This document shows positions 16,440 to 26,019 of a DNA stretch of 64,000 bases, piece by piece. The stretch spans positions 18,036 to 82,035 of the forward strand of contig NZ_JAEC01000025.1 of NCBI RefSeq assembly GCF_000518705.1, read 5' to 3'. The notes beneath the pieces are model-generated. The model searched no databases and was not told where the DNA came from. It was given only the letters and a program-made list of their open reading frames with translations. A program made the position numbers and the translations under genes. How positions within the stretch are numbered: position 1 is the stretch's first letter; each line of letters begins with the position of its first letter. This stretch comes from Shewanella colwelliana ATCC 39565 (GTDB lineage Bacteria > Pseudomonadota > Gammaproteobacteria > Enterobacterales > Shewanellaceae).

Positions 16440-16574
16440 CTTTTCGTCCTTAAAAATTTATTGAATAAAACAAAATATTTATACGCTAAACGCGGGATAG
16501 TGGATCAGCTTATAACACCTGTCTATTATTTGCTTGGCAGTGTTTGTCCCAATGCTGGGTGATCGTAAGTGGCC

Positions 16575-17243
16575 ATGAGTGCGTATGATCACCATGTTGT
16601 TTTACTGGGTATAAATGTGATCAATACAAAGGCTTCAATTAATTCATCTCAATCGGAGAAAACTGAGTACCCACTTAGTTTAGCTGTCTTTCCGCTACCA
16701 CTGTTTATCTTGCCTGGTGGGATTCAACGATTGAGGATATTTGAACCTCGCTATCTCGCTATGGTCTCCCAAGCGACTAATGGCGATGGCTTTGTGATGG
16801 CGCGTTATGATAAAAATGCGATGCATAACGTCGCAGGCTGGGGGACTCGAGTGCAGATCATTGATTTTGACATGGATGATGATGGTGTGTTGGTCATAGA
16901 TGTGAGAGGACAGCATCTGGTACGGTTAGAAGGGCTATATAGCCGACATGATGGCTTATTGATGGCCAAGGCCGACTATCTGCCCCATTGGACCTGCTTG
17001 GAAGCGGGAGTTGCTGCGACCGATTTGGCAACGCTGCTTAAATCCATCTTCGACGATAACGACAAGCTAGCCCAACTGTACCAACAAGTCTATTTTGACT
17101 CAGGGGAGTGGGTGTGCGCTCGCTTTTTGGAACTATTGCCCTTATCCTTGAATGATAAGGAAAAATTTATTGAGCCCAGTAGTTACATTCAGCTCAAGCA
17201 ATTTCTCCACACGTTTATTTTCGGTAATGAAAAATTAAATTGA
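16575..17243 (+). CDS. Lon protease N-terminal (substrate-binding) domain protein
   Basis: About 222 aa from ATG 16575 (GTG 16569 is an alternative). Family starts often lie close to LSLAVFPLPLFILPGG, so a later start is possible. The segment QRLRIFEPRYLAMV is the hallmark of the stand-alone Lon-N domain. No ATPase or protease domain follows. The role is unknown, probably protein binding. It ends 57 bases before the ECF sigma gene, and the sigma promoter starts almost at its stop codon. Confidence 0.85.
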   Translation: MSAYDHHVVLLGINVINTKASINSSQSEKTEYPLSLAVFPLPLFILPGGIQRLRIFEPRYLAMVSQATNGDGFVMARYDKNAMHNVAGWGTRVQIIDFDMDDDGVLVIDVRGQHLVRLEGLYSRHDGLLMAKADYLPHWTCLEAGVAATDLATLLKSIFDDNDKLAQLYQQVYFDSGEWVCARFLELLPLSLNDKEKFIEPSSYIQLKQFLHTFIFGNEKLN

Positions 17244-17268
17244 TCCCTTTTGCCTTACTGAGCGTATT
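17241..17268 (+). promoter_or_regulatory. Putative ECF sigma (RpoE-ChrR type) autoregulated promoter
   Basis: TGATCC (17241-17246), 16-base spacer, CGTATT (17263-17268), located 33 bases before the sigma gene. TGATCC is the -35 element recognised by the ChrR-partnered RpoE of Rhodobacter sphaeroides. Finding it exactly upstream of this sigma/ChrR pair suggests autoregulation. Inference from one site. Confidence 0.6.
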
Positions 17269-17300
17269 GACCGTTAATTAATGACAATGGTTGAGACGAT

Positions 17301-17939
17301 ATGCAGCAGACAGTGAGCAGAAGCGACCCGAGCAGGGAGAGCAAGACTATCGCCAATATCGCCGAGCAGCAGGTACCAGAAGAGCTATCTGATTGGCTAG
17401 TGAGTGTTGCATCACAACGAGACAAGCAAGCGTTTACCCGTTTGTTTCAGTTCTTCGCTCCCAAAATTCTTCGGTTTGGTATTAAGCAGCTGGGTAATGA
17501 AGCCCAAGGCAACGAGCTGGTCCAAGACACAATGACCAACGTTTGGCGCAAAGCGCACCTCTATGACAGTAGCAAAGGGGCGGCCACGACGTGGGTTTAC
17601 ACCATTATGCGTAATGCCTCGTTCGATATGTTGCGCCGAATTAAAGCGAAAAATGAGCAAAACCTTGGTGACGATATCTGGCCAGTCGATATGGCACAAG
17701 ATGAGGGAAGTAGCGTTACCGAGAGTTTTGGTGATCATCTGATGGAAAAGCAGATGTTGGATTATGTTGAGTCTTTGCCCCTTGCCCAGCAAGCCGTGGT
17801 CAAGGGCGTTTACTACCAAGAGCTGTCGCAAGAGCAGTTGGCGCAGCAGTTGGGTGTCCCAATAGGCACAGTAAAGTCGAGATTAAGATTAGCACTAGCT
17901 AAATTAAAGCAGCAGATGGGAGACGAGTATCATGATTAA
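17301..17939 (+). CDS. ECF RNA polymerase sigma factor, RpoE of the ChrR-regulated (ECF11-like) group
   Basis: 212 aa. Sigma region 2 (FTRLFQFFAPKILRFGIKQL through NVWRKAHLYD and TTWVYTIMRNASFDMLRR) and region 4 (QAVVKGVYYQELSQEQLAQQ, GVPIGTVKSRLRLAL) are intact. Its partner, the ChrR anti-sigma, overlaps its 3' end by eight bases. In the characterised R. sphaeroides system this pair controls the response to singlet oxygen. The downstream photolyase and lipid-modifying genes fit that role here. Confidence 0.93.
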   Translation: MQQTVSRSDPSRESKTIANIAEQQVPEELSDWLVSVASQRDKQAFTRLFQFFAPKILRFGIKQLGNEAQGNELVQDTMTNVWRKAHLYDSSKGAATTWVYTIMRNASFDMLRRIKAKNEQNLGDDIWPVDMAQDEGSSVTESFGDHLMEKQMLDYVESLPLAQQAVVKGVYYQELSQEQLAQQLGVPIGTVKSRLRLALAKLKQQMGDEYHD

Positions 17940-18690
17940 ACATCATCCAACTCAGGCATTATTAAAGGATTTTGTTTCAGGTGATCTTGAAGCATCTGTG
18001 GCTGTGCTAGTTGCAAGCCATGTTGAAATGTGTGCAGTGTGCCGTGGCGCGGTGCAAACACTGACAGAACAGGCAGCCGATGAAGCGTTTGAAGCGGTGA
18101 GTGCAATGGAAAGCTCACCTGGTAAAGTTGACCCGATGTGGTCATTCGACCCTACTGAAGATATGGTCGGTAATTTTGATGCCGAAGAGGCCTTTTCAGC
18201 TCAAGGCGCTGGGCTCGCTGACAGTTCAGCGCTGGCAATGATTGATGCCATCACGGAAACGCCGCAAGATGCGCAAATTGTTTTACCGCAAACGGTGACC
18301 GAGATTGAGGTGGCGGGTAAACGTATCTCTCTACCAAGGTCGCTTAAATCTATTGCACTGAAAGAGTGGCAAGGCATGGGCAAATTATCTAGAGCACGTT
18401 TGGCGCTTGATGACGATGAGCGTCGCATGAGCTTGTTGCATATCGACAAAGGCGGAAGCGTACCGACTCACACCCATAAAGGCTTCGAAATAACCCTGTT
18501 ACTAGAAGGTAGTTTTGATGATGAGATGGGGCATTATGTGGCTGGAGATTTTATCTGGTTAGATGGCGATCATACCCATCAGCCCGTGACTCAGGATGGA
18601 TGTGTCTGTTTAACGGTATCGAGTGATGCCATTCACTTCACTCAAGGTGTGAGCCAAATACTTAATCCAATTGGTCGCTTTATTTACTAG
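17932..18690 (+). CDS. chrR: ChrR-type zinc anti-sigma factor with cupin domain
   Basis: 252 aa. The zinc-binding anti-sigma motif is present: His5, His30, Cys34 and Cys37 (SHVEMCAVC), with the same spacing as ChrR of R. sphaeroides. A long acidic linker is followed by a C-terminal cupin (about 150-250) with THTHKGFEI and DHTHQP metal-binding residues. The N-terminal domain sequesters the sigma factor. The cupin is needed for the response to singlet oxygen in the characterised homologue. Overlapping stop/start with the sigma gene indicates translational coupling. Confidence 0.93.
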   Translation: MIKHHPTQALLKDFVSGDLEASVAVLVASHVEMCAVCRGAVQTLTEQAADEAFEAVSAMESSPGKVDPMWSFDPTEDMVGNFDAEEAFSAQGAGLADSSALAMIDAITETPQDAQIVLPQTVTEIEVAGKRISLPRSLKSIALKEWQGMGKLSRARLALDDDERRMSLLHIDKGGSVPTHTHKGFEITLLLEGSFDDEMGHYVAGDFIWLDGDHTHQPVTQDGCVCLTVSSDAIHFTQGVSQILNPIGRFIY

Positions 18691-18723
18691 TGACATTTAG
18701 TGGTATGTGTGGGGGATAAGAGG

Positions 18724-19668
18724 ATGGAAAAGAAACTAAAGATAGGCATTAGCGCGTGTGTGATGGGCGAGCCAGTCCGTTACGATCGAGGACATAAAAA
18801 ATCGAATTTTTGTGTTGAGCAGCTTGGTGACTTTGCACAGTTTAAGCCCGTTTGCCCAGAGATGGCGATTGGCTTGCCTGTTCCACGCCCCACAATACGC
18901 CAGATCATCAAAGACAATATCATTACCGTGTCTCGTCCTGATGGCAGTGGTGATGTTACCGAGCAGCTGAAAGCCTTTGGCCAGCAAGCTGCGAGTCAAT
19001 ATGATCAATTAGCCGGCTTTGTGTTTTGTGCGAAAAGTCCGAGCTGTGGTATGGAGCGGGTAAAGGTCTATCATCACCATGGTAAAGGCTCTGAATCTAC
19101 AGGTGTCGGTGTGTTTGCAGAGCAGGTGATGAAAGCTAACCCGCTATTGCCTTGTGAAGAAAATGGCCGTTTGAATGATCCAATTATTAAAGAAAACTTT
19201 ATTACGCGGATTTTTACCTATCAGAAATGGCTGGATCTGAAAGCCGAAGGTTTGACCAAACATAAGTTGATCGCCTTCCATAGCGCGCATAAATATTTGG
19301 TGATGAGTCATCATGTGGAGAGTTATCGGGCGCTGGGGCGCTTACTGGCTCAAGCCGATGTTGATTTAGATGAACTGGCGGACAGTTATATTGCGGGGTT
19401 GATGGATGCGCTTAAACATAAAGCTTCTCGTCGTAGTCACACCAACACGCTGCAGCACCTACAAGGCTACTTTAAGCGACAGCTTGACGAGGTCAAGCGT
19501 AAAGAGCTTACTGACGAAATTGCAGCTTATCGCCAAGGCCTGTCGCCACTTTTGGTGCCACTCACCTTGATTAAACACTATTTGATAGAGTTCCCTAATG
19601 CGTACCTGCAAGATCAGGTTTACCTTAACCCTCATCCGAAGGAGCTTAGACTGAGGTACGGCTATTGA
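18724..19668 (+). CDS. DUF523-DUF1722 fusion protein (YbgA-like)
   Basis: 315 aa from ATG 18724, seven bases after GGGGGA. The N-terminal DUF523 half has ISACVMGEPVRYDRGHK and FCAKSPSCGMERVKVY. The C-terminal DUF1722 half (about 175-310) contains LIAFHSAHKYLVMSHH. E. coli YbgA is the second domain alone and is also encoded next to photolyase. Function is unresolved. Its stop overlaps the photolyase start by four bases. Confidence 0.9.
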   Translation: MEKKLKIGISACVMGEPVRYDRGHKKSNFCVEQLGDFAQFKPVCPEMAIGLPVPRPTIRQIIKDNIITVSRPDGSGDVTEQLKAFGQQAASQYDQLAGFVFCAKSPSCGMERVKVYHHHGKGSESTGVGVFAEQVMKANPLLPCEENGRLNDPIIKENFITRIFTYQKWLDLKAEGLTKHKLIAFHSAHKYLVMSHHVESYRALGRLLAQADVDLDELADSYIAGLMDALKHKASRRSHTNTLQHLQGYFKRQLDEVKRKELTDEIAAYRQGLSPLLVPLTLIKHYLIEFPNAYLQDQVYLNPHPKELRLRYGY

Positions 19669-21059
19669 GTGGTGTTTACTGGGTTCGTCGAGATTTAAGG
19701 ACGCATGACAATCCAGCCTTGAGCACCGCCATTGCTCAAGGTGTTAATACCGCCGTTTTTATCTCAACGCCTCAGCAATGGCAACAGCATAACCTAGCGC
19801 CAATAAAAGCCGATTTTATCGCTAGGCATCTGCAGCTACTTGCTCAGCAGTTAGCAGTAATGGGCATTGAGCTTGTTCATTTTAATGCCAAGACATTCGA
19901 TGACCAAAATACAGTACTAACAAAGTTTTGCCAGCAACGCGGTTACAGCAAAATCTACGCTAATAGTGAGCCAGAATTAGATGAAATACACCGCGATGAG
20001 AGGCTAGGCCAATCAGGCCTATCACTCAACCTATTCCATTGTGACACTATCATTCCACCCGGTAATGTGCTGAATAAGCAAGGGGAGATGTTTAAGGTTT
20101 TCACCCCATTCAAAAATGCCTGGCTGCAACGCTTGCGACAGACTGGTGTGGCTTATCAGGCTTTGCCAGATGTTGAACCTATCCAAAAAATAGCAACCGC
20201 AAGTCAGTGTGTGACATTTGACTACCCTCAGGTTGATTCAGCGGCTTGGCCTTTGGCCGATGTTGTCATGACGCAGGTGTTTCCTAGGTTTATACAGACT
20301 AAGCTGGAGCGGTATGGCGCGCAGCGTGATATTCCCAGCATAAAAGGCACATCTGGCCTGTCTCCCTATTTAGCCATCGGCGCCATTAGCCCTCGTTGGT
20401 TGGCACTGCAGCTGATTCAGCAAGTTCCTGAAATACTAGAAGATCAGCAGCACCTTGCGTTTAGTTGGTTAAACGAATTGATATGGCGAGACTTTTATAA
20501 ACACCTGCTGTTTCATTACCCAAATTTAGTTAAAGGCGACAGTTTTCAACCCAAATATCAGGGAGCAAAATGGAGCGGTAGCGAGCAAGATTTCAGTGCT
20601 TGGTGCCAAGCAAAAACAGGCTATCCGTTGGTCGATGCAGCGATGAGGCAGTTATTGCAAACAGGCTGGATGCACAATCGGCTGCGTATGGTGGTCGCAA
20701 GTTTCTTAACTAAGCACCTGTTGGTCGATTGGCGCCTGGGTGAGCAGTTTTTTATGTCGCACCTCATCGATGGCGATTTTAGTGCTAATAATGGTGGTTG
20801 GCAGTGGGCCGCTAGTACTGGGTGCGATGCCCAGCCGTATTTTAGGATCTTTAATCCGATAACCCAAAGTCAAAAGTTTGATCCTAATGGTAAATTCATC
20901 CGTAAATATGTACCAGAGCTGGCCAATATACCCGATAAACATATTCATTTTCCCCATGAGTATATTGCGCAGCAAGGGATCGACGTAGGCTACTGTTTGC
21001 CGATTGTCGAACATAAGCAAGCGCGTTTAAGGGCGTTGGCCTTTTATAAAGCATATTAG
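19665..21059 (+). CDS. phrB: Deoxyribodipyrimidine photolyase
   Basis: 464 aa (E. coli 472) from a TTG start overlapping the previous stop. No in-frame ATG is nearby, and the product begins SGVYWVRRDLRTHDNPAL, the antenna-domain signature. The FAD-binding C-terminal domain has SWLNELIWRDFYKHLL, WCQAKTGYPLVDAAMRQL and NNGGWQWAASTGCDAQPYFR. Light-driven repair of cyclobutane pyrimidine dimers is the expected function. Placement in the sigma/ChrR operon links repair to photo-oxidative stress. Confidence 0.95.
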   Translation: MSGVYWVRRDLRTHDNPALSTAIAQGVNTAVFISTPQQWQQHNLAPIKADFIARHLQLLAQQLAVMGIELVHFNAKTFDDQNTVLTKFCQQRGYSKIYANSEPELDEIHRDERLGQSGLSLNLFHCDTIIPPGNVLNKQGEMFKVFTPFKNAWLQRLRQTGVAYQALPDVEPIQKIATASQCVTFDYPQVDSAAWPLADVVMTQVFPRFIQTKLERYGAQRDIPSIKGTSGLSPYLAIGAISPRWLALQLIQQVPEILEDQQHLAFSWLNELIWRDFYKHLLFHYPNLVKGDSFQPKYQGAKWSGSEQDFSAWCQAKTGYPLVDAAMRQLLQTGWMHNRLRMVVASFLTKHLLVDWRLGEQFFMSHLIDGDFSANNGGWQWAASTGCDAQPYFRIFNPITQSQKFDPNGKFIRKYVPELANIPDKHIHFPHEYIAQQGIDVGYCLPIVEHKQARLRALAFYKAY

Positions 21060-21071
21060 GATGTGGCAAAT

Positions 21072-21503
21072 ATGGCATACCCATTGTGGTTACAAAACTT
21101 TATATCCGTATACAGTGAGCTCGGTACAGAGAACCTCAGTTCGCTGGAACACATATATCATCCACAAGTTGAATTCTTAGACCCTATCCACAGAGTCGAG
21201 GGATTTGAGCATTTATTGGCTTATTTTCGCCAACTCTATACCCAGGTCAGCAGCTGTGATTTTAAGATTGAAGAAGTGATTGTTGCTGACAGTCAGGCGG
21301 CTATCTATTGGACCATGACCTACCGCCATAAGCAGTTAAATGGCGGTGAGGCAATCACAGTCGAGGGGCATTCAAGACTGAAGGCCAGAGACAATAAAGT
21401 AATTTATCACCGTGATTATATTGATATTGGTGCCATGCTTTATGAACACATTCCACTTATTGGTGGCGTGATTAAAATGATCAAACGTCGGGCGGCCAAC
21501 TAA
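21072..21503 (+). CDS. SnoaL-like / NTF2-fold protein
   Basis: 143 aa from ATG 21072 (GTG 21063 also possible). It has the cone-like NTF2 fold pattern: a helix (WLQNFISVYSEL), HPQVEFLDPIHRVEGFEHLL, then strands VEGHSRLKARDNKVIYHRDYID. Such proteins are small enzymes or ligand-binding domains. The substrate is unknown. It is encoded between photolyase and an SDR, overlapping the SDR start by one base, so it belongs to the same transcript. Confidence 0.82.
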   Translation: MAYPLWLQNFISVYSELGTENLSSLEHIYHPQVEFLDPIHRVEGFEHLLAYFRQLYTQVSSCDFKIEEVIVADSQAAIYWTMTYRHKQLNGGEAITVEGHSRLKARDNKVIYHRDYIDIGAMLYEHIPLIGGVIKMIKRRAAN

Positions 21504-22219
21504 TGCGTATTATGATAACAGGTGCTACTTCGGGAATTGGTAAAGCCTTGACAGTGGCATACGCTGGTGCAGGGCATCAAGTGATCGCTTGTGGTCGCAG
21601 TGCAGATAAACTTGATGAATTAAATCAAAATTCGTCCTATATCGATAGCTTATGCTTTGACTTAACAGACTTCGATAATTATCCAAATTTGACGTCGGAG
21701 CAAACAGGTTTAGATCTGCTCATTTTTAACGCCGGCGACTGCGAATATATTGATGATGCACTTAATTTCGATGCGAAACGTTTTGAACGAGTGATCAATA
21801 TTAACTTAATCTCTGTGGCTTATGGCTTGCAAGCTTGGTTGAAGCACTTAAAACCGGGGGGGAGGTTAGTGTTGGTCAGTTCTAGCGCACGCTTTTTACC
21901 ACTTCCTAGAGCGGAAGCCTACGGCGCTTCAAAAGCAGCCTTGAGTTATTTGGGGCGTACGCTTGCCATCGATCTTGAAAAACATCAACTGGCCGTGACC
22001 ACTGTGCATCCCGGATTTGTCGATACACCACTTACCGAGCGCAACACCTTTGCTATGCCGATGATCGTGAGTAGTGAGCAAGCGGCGGCAAAAATAATTC
22101 AAGGCCTAGATAAAGGTCTAGATGAGATCAGTTTCCCCTCGGTGTTTATATTTTTTATGAAATGCTTACGTTGCTTGCCATTTTCGTGGTGGCGCAAAAT
22201 CGCCAAAAGGATTGTCTAG
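21503..22219 (+). CDS. Short-chain dehydrogenase/reductase
   Basis: 238 aa. The NAD(P)-binding motif ITGATSGIGKAL at the N-terminus, LIFNAGDCEY (NAG motif), and the catalytic Ser (VLVSSSARF) and Tyr-Lys (YGASK) are all present. Full-length SDR. Substrate unknown. In this operon it may act on a lipid or lipid-derived carbonyl. Confidence 0.92.
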   Translation: MRIMITGATSGIGKALTVAYAGAGHQVIACGRSADKLDELNQNSSYIDSLCFDLTDFDNYPNLTSEQTGLDLLIFNAGDCEYIDDALNFDAKRFERVININLISVAYGLQAWLKHLKPGGRLVLVSSSARFLPLPRAEAYGASKAALSYLGRTLAIDLEKHQLAVTTVHPGFVDTPLTERNTFAMPMIVSSEQAAAKIIQGLDKGLDEISFPSVFIFFMKCLRCLPFSWWRKIAKRIV

Positions 22220-22221
22220 AG

Positions 22222-23475
22222 ATGAAAAAAATTGCTGTGATTGGATCTGGGATTTCTGGGCTGACCTGCGCTTATCTACTTGATAAGCAGTATGCCGTGA
22301 CAGTATTTGAAAAGAACCACTATGTGGGTGGGCATACCGCAACCGTTGATGTGCATCATCAAGGCAAAGACTACGCGATAGACACAGGTTTTATCGTTTT
22401 TAATGACAGAACCTATCCAAATTTTAATCGTCTGCTGTCCCTGCTAGGTATTGACTGCCAGCCGACGGAGATGAGCTTTAGTGTGCACAATCGGCAAACG
22501 CGATTCGAATACAATGGACATGGTATTAATGCGTTATTTGCTCAGCGACGAAACATCTTTAGACCACAATTTTGGCGTTTGATCGCTGAAATTTTAAAAT
22601 TCAATCGCCTGTGTAAGCGTCTCTATCATGAACAGCGTATTGATAGCGGCATGACACTTGGGGATCTGCTGCAACAACACCAATTTTCTGATTTCTTTTG
22701 CCAACACTATATTTTACCTATGGGCGCGGCGATCTGGTCGACGAGTTTGGCTGAGATGGCTAAGTTTGAACTGAAATTCTTTATCCAGTTTTTCTACAAC
22801 CATGGGCTGCTCAATATCAGTGACCGTCCGCAATGGCATGTGGTACCAGGTGGGTCTCGTGAATATGTAAAAGCTATCCTGGCGCAGCTTAGTCAACCAG
22901 TTAAGACTGATAGCGATATTGCGCAAGTGACTCGCAGTGAAGAGGGGGTACACATTGAAATGGCCTGTGGGGAGTCAATGAGATTTGATGAGGTGATCTT
23001 TGCTTGTCATTCTGATCAAGCACTCGCTTTGCTTGGCGATGCCAATGACGTTGAGCAGCAGGTACTTGGCGGTATTCCATACAGTCGAAATGAAGTGGTG
23101 CTGCATACCGATACCTCACTCCTACCAGATCGAGAGCTCGCTTGGGCAAGTTGGAACTACATGTTGGACGACAACTTGTCTCGACCAGCATGCGTCACCT
23201 ATAACATGAATATCTTGCAAGGGATTGAAAGTGACAGCACTTTCTGCGTCACCCTTAACCAAAGTGAGCAAATCGCGCCTGAAAAAGTGATCAGAAGTTT
23301 TGTCTATCACCATCCGGTACTTAACGATGCCAGTGTCGCAGCGCAGCAACAGCGCTCACTAATTTGCGGCAAACGTGGTTGTCATTTTGTTGGAGCTTAT
23401 TGGTATAACGGCTTTCATGAGGATGGTGTACGCAGTGCACTGGATGTGACCAAACGCTTTGGTTTGTCTTTATGA
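22222..23475 (+). CDS. FAD-dependent amine oxidase-like oxidoreductase
   Basis: 417 aa from ATG 22222, two bases after the SDR stop. The N-terminal Rossmann motif is IAVIGSGISGLTCAYLL with the following ...VFEKNHYVGGHTATV, typical of flavin desaturase/oxidase proteins. WHVVPGGSREYV and the C-terminal AYWYNGFHEDG match the family often encoded with DUF1365 and cyclopropane synthase genes. A related protein in R. sphaeroides works with a Cfa-like methyltransferase in the sigma/ChrR regulon. The exact reaction here is unproved. Confidence 0.9.
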   Translation: MKKIAVIGSGISGLTCAYLLDKQYAVTVFEKNHYVGGHTATVDVHHQGKDYAIDTGFIVFNDRTYPNFNRLLSLLGIDCQPTEMSFSVHNRQTRFEYNGHGINALFAQRRNIFRPQFWRLIAEILKFNRLCKRLYHEQRIDSGMTLGDLLQQHQFSDFFCQHYILPMGAAIWSTSLAEMAKFELKFFIQFFYNHGLLNISDRPQWHVVPGGSREYVKAILAQLSQPVKTDSDIAQVTRSEEGVHIEMACGESMRFDEVIFACHSDQALALLGDANDVEQQVLGGIPYSRNEVVLHTDTSLLPDRELAWASWNYMLDDNLSRPACVTYNMNILQGIESDSTFCVTLNQSEQIAPEKVIRSFVYHHPVLNDASVAAQQQRSLICGKRGCHFVGAYWYNGFHEDGVRSALDVTKRFGLSL

Positions 23476-24221
23476 ATACGCCATTGGGTGAGCACAGCGG
23501 GATCTATTTAGGCGATGTACGTCATCGTCGCTATAAAGGCGTATTTCATCAATTTAGCTACCGGATGTATATGTTAGGTATCGATATTGATGAGCTTCCA
23601 TCGCTGATAAAGCGCAGCAAAGTATTCGGTTTGAACTGGTATAACCCGATACGATTTTTTGAAAAAGATTATTTAAAAAATGAACCTGGAAGTCTTAAGC
23701 AACGTATTGGTAATAAAGTCAGATCGCTTGGAGGCGATTGGCATGACAATAACCGGGTCGTCATGTTGGCGCAGTGTCGTTGTATGGGGCTCTATTTTAG
23801 TCCGATAAATTTCTATTTTTGCTACGACACCGCCAACCAATGCCAATACATGCTGGCAGAAGTGAGCAACACACCTTGGAAGCAAAGGCACTATTACTTG
23901 CTTGAGCTTAGCGGCGAGATGAAGGTAAAAAAAGCTTTCCATGTGTCGCCCTTTATGGAGATGGACATGACCTACCATTGGCGTGTCAGCCCCCCCGGGA
24001 GTAAAGCGATGGTGCATATTGAAAATCACCAGCAGCAGAAGGTATTTGAGGCCACGTTAGCGATGTCTAAAAAGGCATTTACCGCTGCAGAGTTAGCATC
24101 GACATGGCGGTCGATACCGTCAATGACGCTGAAGATGGTAGCAGGCATTTATTGGCAAGCACTGAAACTGTTTGTTAAGCGGGTGCCCTTTATTGCCCAT
24201 CCTGAAACGAAAAAAATATAA
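23472..24221 (+). CDS. DUF1365 protein
   Basis: 249 aa, start overlapping the previous stop by four bases. It begins with GIYLGDVRHRRYKGVFHQFSY, the family signature, and contains CRCMGLYFSPINFYFCYD and NTPWKQRHYYLL. DUF1365 proteins are nearly always beside a flavoprotein and a Cfa-like methyltransferase, as here, and are thought to act in fatty acid modification. No catalytic mechanism is established. Confidence 0.92.
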   Translation: MNTPLGEHSGIYLGDVRHRRYKGVFHQFSYRMYMLGIDIDELPSLIKRSKVFGLNWYNPIRFFEKDYLKNEPGSLKQRIGNKVRSLGGDWHDNNRVVMLAQCRCMGLYFSPINFYFCYDTANQCQYMLAEVSNTPWKQRHYYLLELSGEMKVKKAFHVSPFMEMDMTYHWRVSPPGSKAMVHIENHQQQKVFEATLAMSKKAFTAAELASTWRSIPSMTLKMVAGIYWQALKLFVKRVPFIAHPETKKI

Positions 24222-24252
24222 TTAGTTTACGATACGTTAGAGCGAGGTTTTC

Positions 24253-25530
24253 ATGGAGCAACTAGCCAAACAGCATCAAACGCTGGCAAAAAATTCAACG
24301 GACTGCCGCGTCGAGGTTAATAAGTACCGTAACGTAATTTTTGGCCTGCTCAATCATCTTAAAGAGGCTGGGGTCGAAATTATCGAAGCTGATAATCATA
24401 CCGTCCTCGGTGACAGAAATGCTCCGCTGCAGGGGCAGATAGTGGTTCATGATGCCAGTTTTTATCAAGATGTGGCTAAAGGTGGCAGCATTGGTGCCGC
24501 CGAAGCTTTTCTTGATGCTAAGTGGACCAGCCCAGATTTGACTCGTCTTGTTCAAGTCTTTGCGAGAAATCAAGCTCAGCTCGATGCCTTAGAAAGCAAG
24601 ATGGAGTGGCTGACGCGGATTTTGAATCTGTTTCTACGCCGTAAAAATGCCAATAGTGAACAAGGCTCGAAGCGCAATATTTTGGCCCATTATGATATTG
24701 GCAATAACCTTTACGAGCGATTCTTAGATGACAGCATGCTCTATTCTTGTGCTATCTACAGTGATGATGCGACCAGTTTAACCGACGCGCAGCAGCTCAA
24801 GATGCAGCAAATCTGCCAGCGATTAGAACTCAAATCCAGTGACAGTGTGATTGAGATAGGCACGGGCTGGGGTGGGTTAGCCATCTATATGGCACAGCAC
24901 TATGGTTGTCACGTGACGACAACTACCATCTCAGATGCACAATATGCATTTGCCCAGAAACGCATTGAAGCCCTTGGTTTATCGAACAAAATTACATTAC
25001 TTAAGCAAGATTACCGCAAACTAAGTGGTGAGTATGACAAGCTGGTCTCTATTGAGATGATTGAAGCGGTCGGCCATGAGTACTTACCGACCTTTTTTGA
25101 CACCTGCGCTAACCTGCTTAAACCCCAAGGCAAGATGTTAATTCAAGCGATAACCATTGCTGATAGTCGTTATGAGAAATATCGCAAGGGCGTCGACTTT
25201 ATTCAGAAGTATATCTTCCCCGGTGGCGCACTGCCTTCTGTTGCAGTAATGAGCAACATCATCGCTGAACGAACAGATATGGTGATCCATGAGGTGCAAG
25301 ACATTGGTTTGCACTATGCACGTACATTAAATGATTGGCGCGTGGCCTTTGAAGCTCGCTGGGATGAGTTAGCGTCATTGGGGTATAGCGAAGAGTTTAA
25401 ACGTTTGTGGCTGTTCTATTTTTGCTACTGTGAAGGCGCATTTCGTGAGCGCGTGATCAGTACTCATCATCTCGTGGCCAGAAAGCCACGTTTTGTAGGG
25501 CAAAGTGATGAAACGATTCTGGATTATTAA
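24253..25530 (+). CDS. cfa: Cyclopropane-fatty-acyl-phospholipid synthase family SAM-dependent methyltransferase
   Basis: 425 aa (E. coli Cfa 382, with a longer N-terminal domain here). The SAM-binding motif VIEIGTGWGGLAIYMAQHYG lies at about 200-219. The family blocks NILAHYDIGNNLYERFLDD, MIEAVGHEYLPTFF and KGVDFIQKYIFPGG are intact. It would transfer a methylene/methyl group to unsaturated phospholipid acyl chains. Whether the product is cyclopropane or a methylated furan-type fatty acid precursor cannot be told from sequence. Confidence 0.92.
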   Translation: MEQLAKQHQTLAKNSTDCRVEVNKYRNVIFGLLNHLKEAGVEIIEADNHTVLGDRNAPLQGQIVVHDASFYQDVAKGGSIGAAEAFLDAKWTSPDLTRLVQVFARNQAQLDALESKMEWLTRILNLFLRRKNANSEQGSKRNILAHYDIGNNLYERFLDDSMLYSCAIYSDDATSLTDAQQLKMQQICQRLELKSSDSVIEIGTGWGGLAIYMAQHYGCHVTTTTISDAQYAFAQKRIEALGLSNKITLLKQDYRKLSGEYDKLVSIEMIEAVGHEYLPTFFDTCANLLKPQGKMLIQAITIADSRYEKYRKGVDFIQKYIFPGGALPSVAVMSNIIAERTDMVIHEVQDIGLHYARTLNDWRVAFEARWDELASLGYSEEFKRLWLFYFCYCEGAFRERVISTHHLVARKPRFVGQSDETILDY

Positions 25531-26011
25531 TTTAGCCCTATTTCAGGCGGCTTGGTTTGCTGCGGCGTTCGCCACTTCGATGGCGGTGCCCATCATGGTA
25601 TTGATACTCTGTATTCACTTTTACCTGACGCCGACACCTAAACTGGATGCAAAACTCTTACTCTTGATGCCCATTGGGGTCGCTGTAGACAAAGTGTTGA
25701 TGGAACTCGGGTTATTTTATGCTGGCAGTGAGATATTTCCGCTGTGGCTGCTATTACTGTGGTGCATGTTTGTGATCAGCTTAAATCATAGTTTGAAGTG
25801 GTTTGCCAGCCAACCTTTACTGCTTATCATCGCTTTTGGTGCAGTAGGTGGCGCGGGCAGTTATTGGGCTGGCATTCGCTTAGGCGTGTTACAACAAGCA
25901 TTACCTGCTATGACAACGATAGCCTTGCTAATGATCGCGTGGGGCGGCTTATTCCCACTATTAACCCGCTGTGCTCAATTGTTAGCACAGTCAAACGTTC
26001 GCAGAGTGTGA
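25508..26011 (+). CDS. DUF2878 membrane protein
   Basis: 167 aa, starting inside the end of the cfa gene (23-base overlap). About five hydrophobic helices, including NLALFQAAWFAAAFA and LLLLWCMFVISLNHSLKWF. DUF2878 proteins recur at this position in ECF sigma/ChrR operons. No function is known. Confidence 0.85.
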   Translation: MKRFWIINLALFQAAWFAAAFATSMAVPIMVLILCIHFYLTPTPKLDAKLLLLMPIGVAVDKVLMELGLFYAGSEIFPLWLLLLWCMFVISLNHSLKWFASQPLLLIIAFGAVGGAGSYWAGIRLGVLQQALPAMTTIALLMIAWGGLFPLLTRCAQLLAQSNVRRV

Positions 26012-26019
26012 GGTGAACC

